Source: Mesostigma viride
Taxonomy: Eukaryota > Streptophyta > Mesostigmatophyceae > Mesostigmatales > Mesostigmataceae
NCBI GenBank assembly: GCA_009746045.1
Contig: RPFO01000089.1
Location: 1,425,666-1,489,665, forward strand
Direction: 5' to 3'
Length of the DNA stretch: 64,000 nucleotides
Shown here: positions 1 through 10,990 of the stretch, piece by piece
Numbering within the stretch: the stretch's first letter is position 1
Layout of the letters: each line of letters begins with the position of its first letter
Made by a program: the position numbers and the translations under genes
Notes under the pieces: generated by a model
What the model was told of the DNA's origin: nothing
What the model saw: the letters and a program-made list of their open reading frames with translations, nothing else
Databases searched by the model: none

Positions 1-989
1 AGTTGGGAGGTGGGAGATGTGATGGAAGATTCACTACGTTAGCAGGCGACTAAACTGCTACAATGACACAAAACCACGGAGCTAGGCCCTTAACTCCATC
101 AGATCAGAGTGAAAACCCATGTTGAAACTGGGACAAATGCCATTAGAATGTTACTATGACCGTGGCTAGTAAACGTGAATTGACACCCAGGTTGTGACTT
201 CAACGATTGGAGGCAACCTTGCCAAGTCTCCCAAATGCAGTCGGCTAGACAAGCTTCACAAAAAACGCAGCAAACATGTTAACGTTGCTAATATTCCAAC
301 GACGCGCATCCGCAGTCCGGCTGCCAATGAAGTCTTCTTGGTCGCCAGCTGTGCACAGAGGAGTAACCGCTAGAGACGCCAATTTGCGAACAACTCATTA
401 CAATTACAAAGCGCAGGAAGCAGATGGCTATGCATCAACAATTACTTTCGCTCGCTCTCGTATTTAGCCAGGTCTATCTGCCCAAACTGGGTAAATGTTT
501 TGCGATCGGTGAAATTGGCACTCTAGTGACTTACTTTCCCAGAAAGTGTCCATTCACACGACAACCGACTCACGCTCACACGTCGTGAGGAGTTGCCGAT
601 AGGATAAAGAAGCCGAACGATGAATTGCTGTACATAAATGCCACGCCAACGGCGTCGTGAACTGACTTCTTGCAATCACGATTAAAGTGCCCGGCCCAAC
701 AACAAATTGGCGACACACGACCCCGCAACTGGAAAAGAATTCTGGCCACATTGATATACATCGGTTTGATAAAGTAAAACCTCGCATTCGGTTCTGGCTA
801 GCCTCAAACGCATGCGCCTTGAAACCTTTATCCTCCTGGCGGCCACAGTTTCTCGGTTCTCTTGTTCCGTTGGTCGTGCCGCTAGCGTGCCAGCCGCTCC
901 AGTGCCTAAAATTCAAATTCGTGTTGTTCGAGAAAACGTTGTCGGGTCGGCGACGGCACGATGCCGGGCCGGGCTGCATGGGCCATGGA
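1..989. other. No recognisable gene
   Basis: Unique-looking sequence. The few open frames are short, overlap on both strands and show no domain or exon structure. I see nothing to annotate before the minisatellite. Confidence 0.5.
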
Positions 990-1345
990 GGGTGGTGGTA
1001 CACAAATACCGTACAGGTGGTACACAACTGCAGCCAGGACAACAGCCGGGCGCTGCGTACCTGCCGTGGGAAGGAGGGGGGTGGTACACAAATACCGTAC
1101 AGGTGGTACACAACTGCAGCCAGTACAACAGCGGGGCGCTGCGTACCTGCCGTGGGAAGGAGGGGGGTGGTACACAAATACCGTACAGGTGGTACACAAC
1201 TGCAGCCAGGACAACAGCCGGGCGCTGCGTACCTGCCGTGGGAAGGAGGGGGGTGGTACACAAATACCGTACAGGTGGTACACAACTGCCGCCAGTACAA
1301 CAGCGGGTCCTGCCGTGGGAAGGAGGGTGGTGATACACAACTACG
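990..1345. repeat. 86-bp minisatellite, about four units
   Basis: The anchor tacacaaatacc recurs at 999, 1085, 1171 and 1257, an exact 86-bp period, and a degenerate fifth start lies at 1334 after a deletion of about 9 bp. Each unit contains two related GGTACACAA halves. The unit is GC-rich and lacks stops in several frames, so long overlapping open frames on both strands here are by-products of the repeat, not genes. Confidence 0.9.
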
Positions 1346-1427
1346 GTATACCGGCCTAGTACAGCCCGATGTAATTCCCGAGGGCCCACCTCTTTATCCC
1401 TACATGTAAATACCGACGGGCATAATC

Positions 1428-1960
1428 AACGACCTATATTACCAATAGCCGCCGCATATCAAACAGGTCGTATTCATGACGCCCGTCAACGCCCCGTCAT
1501 CGCCCCGTCATCGCCCCGTGATCGCCATGCCGAGGGCCAACCTCTTAACTCTTTATTCGGAGTAATAGTCAACGACCTATATTACCAATAGCCGCCGCAT
1601 ATAAAAAAGGTCGTATTCATGACGCCCGTCGAGGGCGATGACGGTGACGCCGTCACCGTCATCGCCCTCGACGGGCCAACATCTAAACTCTTCTCTTAAT
1701 CAACAAACTATATTACCAATAGCCGCCGCCTGTCAAACAGATCCTATTCATCACGCGCGTCAACGCCCCGTCATCGCCCCGTCATCGCCCCGTCATCGCC
1801 CCGTGATCGCCATGCCGAGGGCCAACCTCATAACTCTTTATTGGGAGTAATAGTAAACGACCTATATTACCAATAGCTGCCGCCTATCAAACAGGTCCTT
1901 TCCATCACGCCCGTCGAGAGCGATGACGGTGACGGCCGTCACCGTCATCGCCCTGCCGGC
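1428..1960. repeat. Interspersed repeat block, four copies with hairpins
   Basis: A segment beginning aacgacctatattacc recurs at about 1428, 1571, 1702 and 1856 (spacing 131-154 bp). The copies alternate with a short array of cgccccgtcat units and with self-complementary GATGACGGTGAC tracts. A weak reverse-oriented relative is seen near 11470-11580. No coding potential. Confidence 0.75.
1625..1675. repeat. Perfect 25-bp inverted repeat
   Basis: Arms 1625-1649 and 1651-1675 are exact reverse complements around one central base and would form a long GC-rich hairpin. A shorter version (arms of about 16 bp) lies at 1920-1955. Confidence 0.9.
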
Positions 1961-2965
1961 ATTGCCATACAAGAAGAAGCTCTCGATCCGAGGTATAGAC
2001 TACCTCGGGTATCATCATCGTAATTGCTAGCATCGAGATCATTCATACCTACCGACGATGGCCAGCTGCAAAAGAAAAATGTCGACCAACAGACAGGACC
2101 TATCGCCGGGAACCCTCAAGGCAATAAGGGCGAGACAGGCTTTCACCGTTAAGTAAAGTTGTCCACATCGTGCTAAGGAATTTGTGCTAATCTATGAGTA
2201 CCTATATGGACACTTTGTCGCATTTTTTACATGGCAAATAAGCGATGTATGTGTCATGTAGGCTGCCATTGGTGCATGCATGCATGGGCCAGCAATGATG
2301 GTCAGAGGTACATTGTGCCTATGAGATAAGCATCGATTTGTTGATCAGCAAGTGATTCATTACGTGAGACAACAATATGTTTGGGGGCTAAGCTTCTTAC
2401 ATTGGTCACATGGCCCGCCATAATTGTTTTCTTATGTGTTTAAGGTTAGGGCTCTGTTCATGACTGAACGTCATGAACGCGCTCTATTCATGACATTGAT
2501 TAATTGATTTTAATTAGTCTCATGTCCATGTTGGGGGACCGGGATCTCTGAATTCCCCAAAGAAGATATAGTGGAAGTCACCCCAAGATCGACGTCAATA
2601 TCCGTCAAGACGTCAATAACTACATGTATGTCCACAGCTCAGCTAGTAGTCTAAAATATGGGCCTCGAGCTAATCTTGCACGCAAGCAATGCCTATTATC
2701 AAGGATTAATTAATGCCTATCAACAAGGAGACAATCATGCTTGTTAAATTTCCTAGGACCCACAACTGGGGGTCGTAGTCTTTGACAATGTCCGCCTGGG
2801 CAACGCTACTAATCCTACATATCCGAGGTCCCATGTCTGAATAAGAGGGGTTGAGCGGATGACGCCAACAGTGTCTGAGCTCTGCATGTCAGCTAAAATC
2901 ATATCGCGGAGACAAACATATGGCGGTATGTCCAATGTTGGCCACTGCGTCGCCTAACAGGTTCG
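1961..2965. other. Gene-less stretch
   Basis: AT-richer sequence with no sustained open frame or recognisable element. Confidence 0.45.
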
Positions 2966-3002
2966 TTCTTACATGGTCGGCAAGGGCCTGACCATGTAAG
3001 AA
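2966..3002. repeat. 13-bp stem hairpin
   Basis: Arms 2966-2978 (TTCTTACATGGTC) and 2990-3002 are exact reverse complements with an 11-nt loop. Function unknown; it could be the terminus of a small element. Confidence 0.7.
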
Positions 3003-3064
3003 GGTATCTCCCTGGCTGGCCAGTCCACAAGGAACCAGCAGGGACCTCATCTGAATCAACCTGA

Positions 3065-3185
3065 TTTATTAACTAACTACTTAATTCATTTATTAAACTC
3101 ATGCCCCCATTAGGGAGTCAAGGAGCATTAATTAACCCCGATTCATTCATTCATTAAACACGTGCTCCCGTTGGGGAGTCACGGA
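3065..3185 (-). mobile_element. Two LINE-like 3' ends with CAAC/TAAT hairpin
   Basis: Read on the minus strand, two consecutive modules each end in a small hairpin (at 3165-3178, CTCCC-CAAC-GGGAG; at 3104-3117, CTCCC-TAAT-GGGGG) followed by tetranucleotide-like tails rich in ATTA/GAAT. The same signature recurs at 3969, 4330, 36651, 40108 and 40412. 5'-truncated copies with a fixed 3' structure and an A/T-rich tail suit non-LTR retrotransposition. The parent element is not identified. Confidence 0.5.
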
Positions 3186-3432
3186 GCACCGAAGTGCTTT
3201 TAATCCCTGTGTGTGCACAACAGGAGAAAGGGCAGAGACCCCCAGTCTCCTTCATGCCTAAGGCATGCCACAGCTGCATTCGGGAACGCTAGCTAAACGG
3301 ACACGCTAACGATCCGGCAATCTGTGGGTGCAAGAAGACCCATGTGAGCATGGCCTAACACTAGGAGCGTGGGCAAGTAATCTCATCATAGCCAGGACGT
3401 AGCATGGCTGTACTAGGACTATACCCCGATCA

Positions 3433-3595
3433 ATGGATGGATGGATGGATGGATGGATGGATGGATGGATGGATGGATGGATGGATGGATGGATGGATGG
3501 ATGGATGGATGGATGGATGGATGGATGGATGGATGGATGGATGGATGGATGGATGGATGGATGGATGGATGGATGGATGGATGGATGGATGGATG
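3433..3595. repeat. (ATGG)n microsatellite
   Basis: An uninterrupted tetranucleotide repeat of about 40 copies. It is open in several frames (Met-Asp-Gly-Trp repeats), which explains the long apparent reading frames; these are not genes. Confidence 0.98.
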
Positions 3596-3948
3596 TCAGG
3601 CTTGTCTTACATCATGCAGTGCATGGAACTTTGGTGCTGGAGGGTTAATTGTGGCCCGGTCTGGTTTAGCTTCAGTGCTCTCATGTCGGCCTTCATTTGT
3701 AATTATTTGAATGCATGCCCATTGGGCCATGCATAGTGTATATTTTTTACGCATGCACGCCCATTATGTATCGCTGGGTCCATCCCATCAATGCTTGTTT
3801 ATTGCCAGGTCTGGTGTAAGTAAGTTAGTACTTGCGTGTCATGCGCATGGGCATGTTTAGAGTACTATGCTAATCTCTTTAGAAACATAATTACACGGAA
3901 GTTACAAATCTCATCTGCATCATGCCCCAAGACACTACATTAAAGAAT

Positions 3949-4290
3949 CAAATAAAATTATAACATGCCTCCGTTGGGAGATCATGCAGCACATGCATAT
4001 TCCTTGCTGATGGGTAGAGGTGGGTCAAGCCGCGACATCGAAATAAGCTAACTCTAAGCTATCTAGTCTACAAAATCCTAACTACACTTCTCCCCAAAGC
4101 GCCCCTTCCGCTTTGGGGGAGGGGGCTTACCCACATGGGCTGGCGTGTGAGCCGGGACATTGGTCTTCCACCTCTTCTTGTTCTGCATAGGAACAGAGAG
4201 CGAAGAAATGCGGTGTGGGGACCCCTTCTCGTGGTAATGCGTTACATGTACTCCCCACCGGGCTTTGCTCTTCATGGGTTCATAAAGACA
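3949..4290 (-). mobile_element. 5'-truncated LINE-like module, subfamily A
   Basis: On the minus strand this holds the end of a reading frame (4078-4275), a short 3' UTR, the hairpin CTCC-CAAC-GGAG (3969-3980) and an A/T tail. It is homologous to 40385-40860 on the same strand, including the coding end and 3' UTR. It lacks RT, so the family is inferred from structure. Confidence 0.5.
4078..4275 (-). pseudogene. C-terminal fragment of unassigned element protein
   Basis: About 65 codons ending in a Pro/Lys/Arg tail (KPPPPKRKGRF then a stop). The 40525-40818 frame shares the MQNK-RW stretch, the AHTP segment and the same basic tail, so this is coding-derived. The tail resembles a nuclear localisation signal. 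The parent protein is not recognised, and the copy is 5' truncated. Confidence 0.5.
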
Positions 4291-4305
4291 ACAATTATTC
4301 AGTAA

Positions 4306-4420
4306 GAATTTAATAAATTAGGAACATATATCCGTTGGGAGTCACTGTTACACATATACCTGAAAAGGGGCATATGATTTTAAATACATTCTGAGCTACA
4401 ACCTGCACGTGCATGGGTTT
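4306..4420 (-). mobile_element. LINE-like 3' module, subfamily B
   Basis: Shares the sequence around taggaacata-tccgttgggag and the following cctgaaaaggggcatat segment with 36621-36760 and, in reverse, 39995-40140. The hairpin here has lost its terminal pair (ATCC instead of CTCC). Confidence 0.5.
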
Positions 4421-5210
4421 AGTTAACTGGCACCTATACTAGAGGCCTGACATGGGGTGGAGCTTCAGTGCTTCCCCGCCTTCTCCTTCTCCCACACTGG
4501 GTGCTCCGCGTCCTTCTTCTCCGGCCCTGCCCATGGGTGCACCGGCCCCGCCTCCTCCTTCTCCTCACGGGACGATTCGCGCTCCACGCATGGCTGCAGC
4601 ATCAGTTAGCACGGGCAAGACATAGCAGTAACCGCGCTATGGCTGTTCTAGCACCAGCCTAGCAGACTGCCATGATCACTCAGCAAACCCACGACAGCTA
4701 AACCCTTGGCTGTCACAACCAGTCCATGCATCATTAAGTATGGGTACAGGGAAAGCTTCCCGCATATCCATGGCCATATGGATGGCAGCAACACAACGAC
4801 TTGCCCCCTAGCCCCCCGTGCACACACAAAAACGTGGGTCGTGGCTTCCACGCCCCATCCGCCATGCATGACAGCGCGTACCTTACTCGCATTCACACCG
4901 GGCTGCATCCCAGCGCCGTTGCTGTCCCCATGTGACACGTCGGCTGATTAAGCAGATACACAGCAGAGTCTGATGTAAACCGCTAAACCCCAAACCCATG
5001 CAGACCACAGTCAAGGACGCGTGCATGTCAAGCCATGCCAATTGTGAACCGTACAGCAATTTACTTTTCAAGCCTGAAGAGGTGGATAGCAGATAGTAGC
5101 CTGGAAGAGGTTACAGGGGCACATGTCCATTAGCGAGCGGAACAACACAGCTCACCCTACAAGCGTACCGCACAATGTCCTCCTGCAATTGTCTGCAGAT
5201 CTCCCAATCC
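4421..5210. other. Gene-less stretch
   Basis: Several short overlapping open frames on both strands, none with recognisable domains or exon boundaries. No repeat seen. Confidence 0.4.
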
Positions 5211-5302
5211 CGCAGACATCTCCACTGCTCTCATGGCGATTGCAAATGCTTCATGCCGCAGACATCTCCACTGCTCTCATGGCGATTGCAAATGCTTGAT
5301 GC
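5211..5302. repeat. 46-bp tandem duplication
   Basis: A 46-bp unit starting cgcagacatctcc occurs at 5211 and 5257, nearly identical. It overlaps the 3' end of the minus-strand gene below and would alter its last codons. Confidence 0.85.
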
Positions 5303-6486
5303 CGCACCTCTGCTTACAGCAGAAAAGCTTCCTCCGGGCGAGGCACCTGACTGGAACCAACACCCATTCTTGGCTTGACAACGTGGCCATGACAGCATCG
5401 TGAATCTGCTTCGCCAACGCCCACACTTCAGGACCCGCGCCCTGCACCGCCATGGCCACAGGCTGCACCGCTGCAATCGATGCAGCATTCACTGCCTGCG
5501 CCGCACCATGTACTGCATGCACGAAAGCCAATGCTGGCTCGGTTATCATGGTCTTGCCCGATTCCTGCTGCTTCTTCTTCTTCGATGCGGTCATGCGCAC
5601 TTTATACCCCTTCCTCTCCAAGCACGCCTTCAGCACCTGGTTCGTGCGGTGCTGAATATGCTTCTGAAGGCGCGCCTTCTAAACACGAAATGTTGGCAAT
5701 GTATGATTCCCAAACGGCATGATAGGCACATAATCAGTCCCATTAATTGCTTTGCGGCAGTCAATGCACCAGAACACCTGTTGAAAAAAGAAGGTTATGC
5801 ACGCTAGCGATTACCCGCGGCAAGAAGCAATCAACACACCTCGCTAACAACTGCAACCACAATGTAATTCATGACGGGCCACTCACCGCTAGCCTGCTCT
5901 CCTGCTTCAATGTCTCCCCATTCTCAAGGCCTCCATTGTAAACCTCTCCGTCTTCACCATCGTCATCGTCTTCCTCTTCCTCCACTCCGACGTATCCGTG
6001 TTTCCTTTTCCTAAGATACCTAGGGTTGTTCAAGTCGTATGTGCGGCGTTGGCACACTTCCAACAAAATTTTGGCCGCCTCTACCCATTACCATTTATTC
6101 GTACTATCATAACATATCCAGGCGTTTGAAAAATCATTCCCTCGTTCGAACTTCTACGCCTGGGCGTCCATGACGAGGCAGTCACGACGGGACGCAGATG
6201 CACAAAAATAAAACAAGGCGACATCCCTTCAATCATTGACCAAAAAACAGAATACGCGCAGAACTTGGATTTCAACACCACGCACCCATTACCAGCGAGC
6301 ACGGCTGGCCTGCAACCGCCATCATTTCATAACCAGAAGCCAGGGCCCACACTCCATCCCGTTACCTCATCTTCCACGCACGGCTTCCGCTGCTTCCCTC
6401 TGCTCTTTCGCATTCTCCGCCAGCAACCTCGCCTTCTCCTCGTCCAACAATCCACTAAGAATAAAATCCCCTCTATTGGACGCCAT
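5277..6486 (-). CDS. Unassigned three-exon gene with one in-frame stop
   Basis: Inferred model. Exon 1 is 6486-6382 (start ATG at 6486, 35 codons, Glu/Ala-rich helix), donor GTGCGT. Exon 2 is 6078-5887 (64 codons, basic then acidic EEEEDDDD stretch), donor GTGAGT. Exon 3 begins at 5777 after ttttttcaacag. All junctions are phase 0. Exon 3 starts VFWCIDC (a CxxC pair), reaches TAG at 5681-5679, then stays open in the same frame to 5277 (KARLQKHI..., a basic KKKK segment, an Ala/Val-rich region). Either the TAG is a true stop and the rest is relic, or this is a nearly intact gene with one nonsense change. The CxxC with a downstream HxxxH-like spacing could be a degenerate zinc finger. No family recognised. 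The plus-strand gene starting at 46940 has a similar layout, so a family is possible. Splice sites are predictions. Confidence 0.45.
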
Positions 6487-6907
6487 TCAGACGAACTTTG
6501 CTAGCGTCTTTTCACCGGCCCCAGCACACATAATCTATAGCCGCTTACTGACAACGGCCGACAACGACAACTGCTGAATAGGCGAAAAAGGCTGATAACT
6601 ACATTTTTATATTTCGCTGCATTTGCTAATAGACACGCACGTTCTCCCACTTCTCCATTACAATATAATTATCCATCTGGCCGTGTACAGGCTAAGATCC
6701 CCGAAGTAACTTACTGAAACGTATCTTACAGCATCGGATCACTGGCACCTAATCTACAGGTGGTAGATTACCAACCAAGACCCGTCGCGGTAATTTACTC
6801 CGTTGGTAATGTACTACCAAAGATGTGCAGTCGTAACGTTACTTTTAGTTACGGCTAGTAAAATTACTACCTATCACCCTACGTCGTAATGATTACGGCC
6901 TTGGATC
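6487..6907. other. Intergenic, upstream of gene and beyond truncated Copia-D
   Basis: AT-rich, with several scattered GTAATTTAC/GTAATGATTAC-like motifs. No open frame. The 3' boundary of Copia-D lies near 6960, where similarity to the other copia-like copies stops. Confidence 0.4.
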
Positions 6908-8814
6908 TCACGCCTCGGATCTAGGTAGTAAGATAAGACCTCGTAATTTACGCCTCGGATGCTTTTTACCACCCTCGGACGAAAAGTATAGTGTGACCGT
7001 GCGCGTCTCTAGATTAGCATCTGTCACTATCTCGAGGTGCACCGGCTGTGAGAAATCGAGCCCACGAAGCACAATGCCGGGCGTCATGGCCAGCTGCCGC
7101 CGAACATGAATGGACCCTAGTCCTTCCAGCACATCATCGGGCAGGCGAGCGAGCACTGCCAAATCAGGTGCCACCGTGTCCGCCAACCACCCGAGCTTGC
7201 CCTTAACCGAGGGCCCATGGGTTGCCAGCAGCGGGGACGGGAGGTCGGCCAGCAGGTCAACCACATAGTTGCGGCTATCCTGCATGAGCATGACCCATTC
7301 GCCAGAACGCGAATCCCGCTGCAACGTCGACTGCACGCCGCAAAACACCACAGGTTTACCCTCCTCATGATCCACCGCCCGGCCCAGGGGAAACTTAGCC
7401 GCCACTGCAGCAAGAAAATGTGTAGCAAATGTGCGAGGTGCCGCCAGCTTGAAGTCATCTCCATGCCACACGAAGAGGGCTGGCTCGCCAGGGACGCCCG
7501 CGGTGGGGACCACAAAGAAGTTAGGATCAGCGCGATGGTACGTGGCCCCTACTAAGCTCTGCAAGACCTCCTCCGCGGAAATGCGGAAGATGATGGGAGA
7601 GCTCTGCAGCCCCTCCACCCCTGTCAACAGCTCGATATACTCGCTGCCAATGGTGCCATCCTGCCAGACCACCGGGACCTTCACCACTGTAGCGGGTGCC
7701 TTGCCAGGTTTGCTGCGCGACCCCAGCGTCGCTGTGTAGGAATGCCCGCTGAAAGTCACCGCACCACATCCCGTAGTCCTTGCCCGCGTTCCGCTTGCCC
7801 AAGTAATGGCCGTCAGTAGCCGATGCGAAACATGGTTGAGCCCAGGGGTATAAAGATCCTTGGCATCCAGCCGGGAGGACCCCTTTGTCTCCGTGACCAC
7901 GGGCCTAACCCGGAACACCACCGAAGAGTTGGTCTCGTTAGGCTTGCAGGTGAGCACGAACTTCAACCGCAACCGCGTGGCCCCGGCTGGCACACTCTCC
8001 AATCCTCGGTAGACCTCGCGCTCCCGCCACTGCTCCTTGGCTCGAATGAACGCGTCGCGCCACAAAGCAAACTTGAGAGGATCTTGACAGTCCAGGACAA
8101 GTTGCTCCCACGTCACAGGGCTATCCGCCGCCAGTGAGTGTGAGTGGAGGCCGAAGCTTCGCGGGTGCCAATCCTGAGGCTGAATGATTGACTGGACGAG
8201 CGGCGGTGTGGAAAACGCCGCCATCGGTAAGCGCCGCACGACGCCGGGCTGCCCTACCACCACCCCCAATGGAGCGTGGTACTCGCGAAGCGGGATGCTG
8301 CCCACCCCCGCAACCGACAGCAAGTCAGTGGACACTGAGAACCCCGGGTACGATACGAAAGGTTCGCCCAGCAAGGCCACATCCTCGTAGCCATCCACGA
8401 CGTGAAACGGCGTGTCAATGCCCAACACCGTCAGCACCACCATCCCGGTAACTTGATATGCCGAAGTGCCTGCAAAGTCGGTCACCGATTTGTACGGCGA
8501 AGTCCTCTAGTACTGGATACTGTCAGGGTGGCCGCCCGACGAGAGATAATAGACACGGATGCTTGCGTGTCCACAGCCACCAGCTGCCACGGTCTACACG
8601 TAGGAAACAAGGTTGACCCCTTGTGAGAGAGTTTTGACCTGAGCCACCCCTGATGCAGCTTTCGCTTTAAGCGCCTGAGCACGCCACAAGGCCGTGACCG
8701 TTGAAGCCAGGTCCCTAGGTGGGCGAGGCGCATGGGCAGGACCCTGACCCTCCGGCGAGGCCACGCTAGGCGGGCCTCCCACATTATCCGTGGCTAGCAC
8801 AGGAGGTGAGTCAC
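6908..8814 (-). pseudogene. Copia-D: protease-RT-partial RNase H
   Basis: Reading minus, the order is: an Ala/Lys-rich spacer (to about 8640), a retropepsin-like domain (VDTQASVSII near 8570, ILGIDTPF and ALLGEPF in 8380-8480), RT (YTPG near 7840, DFQRAFLH in another frame near 7770, EGLQSSP near 7600, WHGDD near 7450-7477) and the start of RNase H (about 7030-6960), where it is truncated. RT motif C is HGDD, as in Copia-A and Copia-B. A frame break separates VDTQASVSII from the rest (about 8485). A compensating pair of frame changes flanks the RAFLH motif (about 7690-7800). LTRs not found. Old, decayed copy. Confidence 0.8.
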
Positions 8815-9652
8815 TACAGGGGTCACCCGCAGTATCGCAACAAGAATCGCAACTACGCAACTTTCCAGGAGGACCAAAAAACACTTTTGTTGCGATTCTT
8901 GCGAGGACCGATTTGGACGAAAAGTTGCGAAACGGCAAACGCGTGGTATCGCAACTAAAGATACACCCCGACGTGAAGTATGTCACTCCTTGGCTGACCG
9001 GCGCGAAGAATCAACCGAACTGAAATGAGCGGCGTCAGAAAAATGCTATAGCCGCAGTCGCGCAACATCTAATGATGCGCACATTATCTCGGGCTGGTTT
9101 TTACTGCGTCTACACGCGTTAATCATCACGGGGGTGACGATGAAAGGCAGCACTTGTTATTAGCTTCTGTATCATTGAATTTTTCGCAACCAGTAGTTTT
9201 CGTATGATGTATTTCGCGTATTTCATCATCGTTCAGGGCCAGGAAAGTCTCGACGCCGTGATGAGATTGCCTTTCTGTCATGAGATTGCTAGCTTTCCGC
9301 TAGCCTTCTTTTTGCGGTTTCGGCATGGCGCAGTTTAGTGTACCTGCGGATACCGTCAACAAGGTAAAGTCGTTATATCATTCGGTAAGTAATCTCGGAC
9401 ACGTTGTTGAAGGTTTGTGGTGTTAAGTTCGCTAACTTACTACTCCTGTGTACTAGTTTGTGGTTGTGGTTTTGTACAACCGTCGTCGTAAGATTTTCAT
9501 CAGTTTTGTTCATGATTAGCTGCGTCTGTACCTAATTTTCTAGAATGACGATTGATCTAACATCTAAAGGAGTTGTAGATGGTAGCACGATGGTTTCTAT
9601 TGCCTAAATTCTGCAGGAAAGATGGTATCATGGCCAGTTTTTTGTCAGCCTT

Positions 9653-9913
9653 TTGGCTTTGCTAGTAAAGGACGCCTGTGCAGTTGTGCAGTCCGTGCAA
9701 CATCTATGGAGGCCCCAGTGCCTTGCTGACGTAGAAAAGAAGTTCGATGCAGTGTTTGTATATTTTCATCCTAGGCATGCAAATGGAGGTCATTTCTCAT
9801 GTTCTGGATGCATGGGTAACACCGCCCCTTGCACACCCCTTGCTACGTGTGCATTTGGGCCTTGGTTTGTGAAGACGTCCAATATTGCATTATCACTTAA
9901 CATTTCATTGTAA
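9653..9913 (+). CDS. Possible exon inside the TA element
   Basis: An 86-codon open frame. The stretch after a possible acceptor at 9670 (DACAVVQSVQHLW..., VEKKFDAVFVYFHP) has a protein-like composition. No domain recognised and no partner exon found. It could be part of the element's lost transposase or chance. Confidence 0.15.
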   Translation: MALLVKDACAVVQSVQHLWRPQCLADVEKKFDAVFVYFHPRHANGGHFSCSGCMGNTAPCTPLATCAFGPWFVKTSNIALSLNISL

Positions 9914-10559
9914 GTGTCTTTTTTATCGCACCCGTGCACCCCCCTGAGATTAGTGCTGTATTTAGCACCCATAGGACATATAGGACATTGCAACATGACT
10001 AATGACATGACCCCGAAGTAACTCCCTATATGCGTGTGCTTTGGTCCCAGTATGGACACTAGATTGTTATCAGGCTGGTTTCTGGACATTATCATGCAAG
10101 GTGCAACCAGCCATAATTAGGGGTAGAGTTACACACTGGTCATCCAAGGGCTAAGTGCAGGCCAGCACGCGGTAAAATGGTGACTGTGCATTAAAAAATT
10201 AAATTACGACACGCAGACGCTACGCGTTGATCAGGCGTCGCGTGACCGCCATGCGAACATTAATAGTTGTCGCGTATATTACATCCTCAATGATGTGGAG
10301 GCGGAGATGGAATGAGTATCTATAATGTAACCTTGAGTGACAGGGTTGCTGACACCACGGCCCGAATCACTGTTATTACACTTGTACTGAATTGGGTCAC
10401 ATGCATACCCCCACCGACTTGGGGTTGGTATCCTTTATATATCCTGCCATGGACTGGAATCGTTGTCTCCTTGAATACATGTATAACTCACATGGGTCAG
10501 GGGGCCTGCCCATATTCACCACTATATTAATCCCTAAAAGGTGCTTACACTGTCCTCGG

Positions 10560-10990
10560 TCGCATTCATGCATGCATTCGCGTATCCATGCATGCAATCA
10601 CTTCCATCCCTGCAAGCATTCACGCATCCATGCATGCAAACACCATCCATCCACGCAAGCATTCACGTATCCATGCATGCAAACACCATCCACCCCAAGC
10701 ATTCACACATTCATGCATGCAAACACCATCCATCCATGCTAGCATTCACGTATCCATGCATGCAAACACCACCCATCCATGCATGCAAACACCATCCACC
10801 CATGCAAGCATTCACACATTCATGCATGCAAACACCATCCATCCCTGCAAGCATTTACGTATCCATGCATGCAAACACCACCCATCCCTGCAAGCATTCA
10901 CGTATCCATGCATGCAAACACCATCCATCCCTGCAAGCATTCACGTATCCACGCATGCAAACACCATCCATCCCTGCAAGCATTAATGCA
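10560..10990. repeat. 43-bp minisatellite, about ten units
   Basis: Units of 43 bp (gcaagcattcacgtatccat followed by a gcatgcaaacacc core) recur, for example starting at 10890, 10933 and 10976, with shorter variants upstream. It lies inside the TA element. His/Pro/Cys-rich open frames here are repeat artefacts. Confidence 0.9.

Noticed and set aside
687-1409. Long overlapping reading frames on both strands
   Set aside because: They are produced by the 86-bp minisatellite, which lacks stops in several frames; no domain or start context.
3404-3736. Met-Asp-Gly-Trp repeat protein
   Set aside because: A pure (ATGG)n microsatellite open in several frames.
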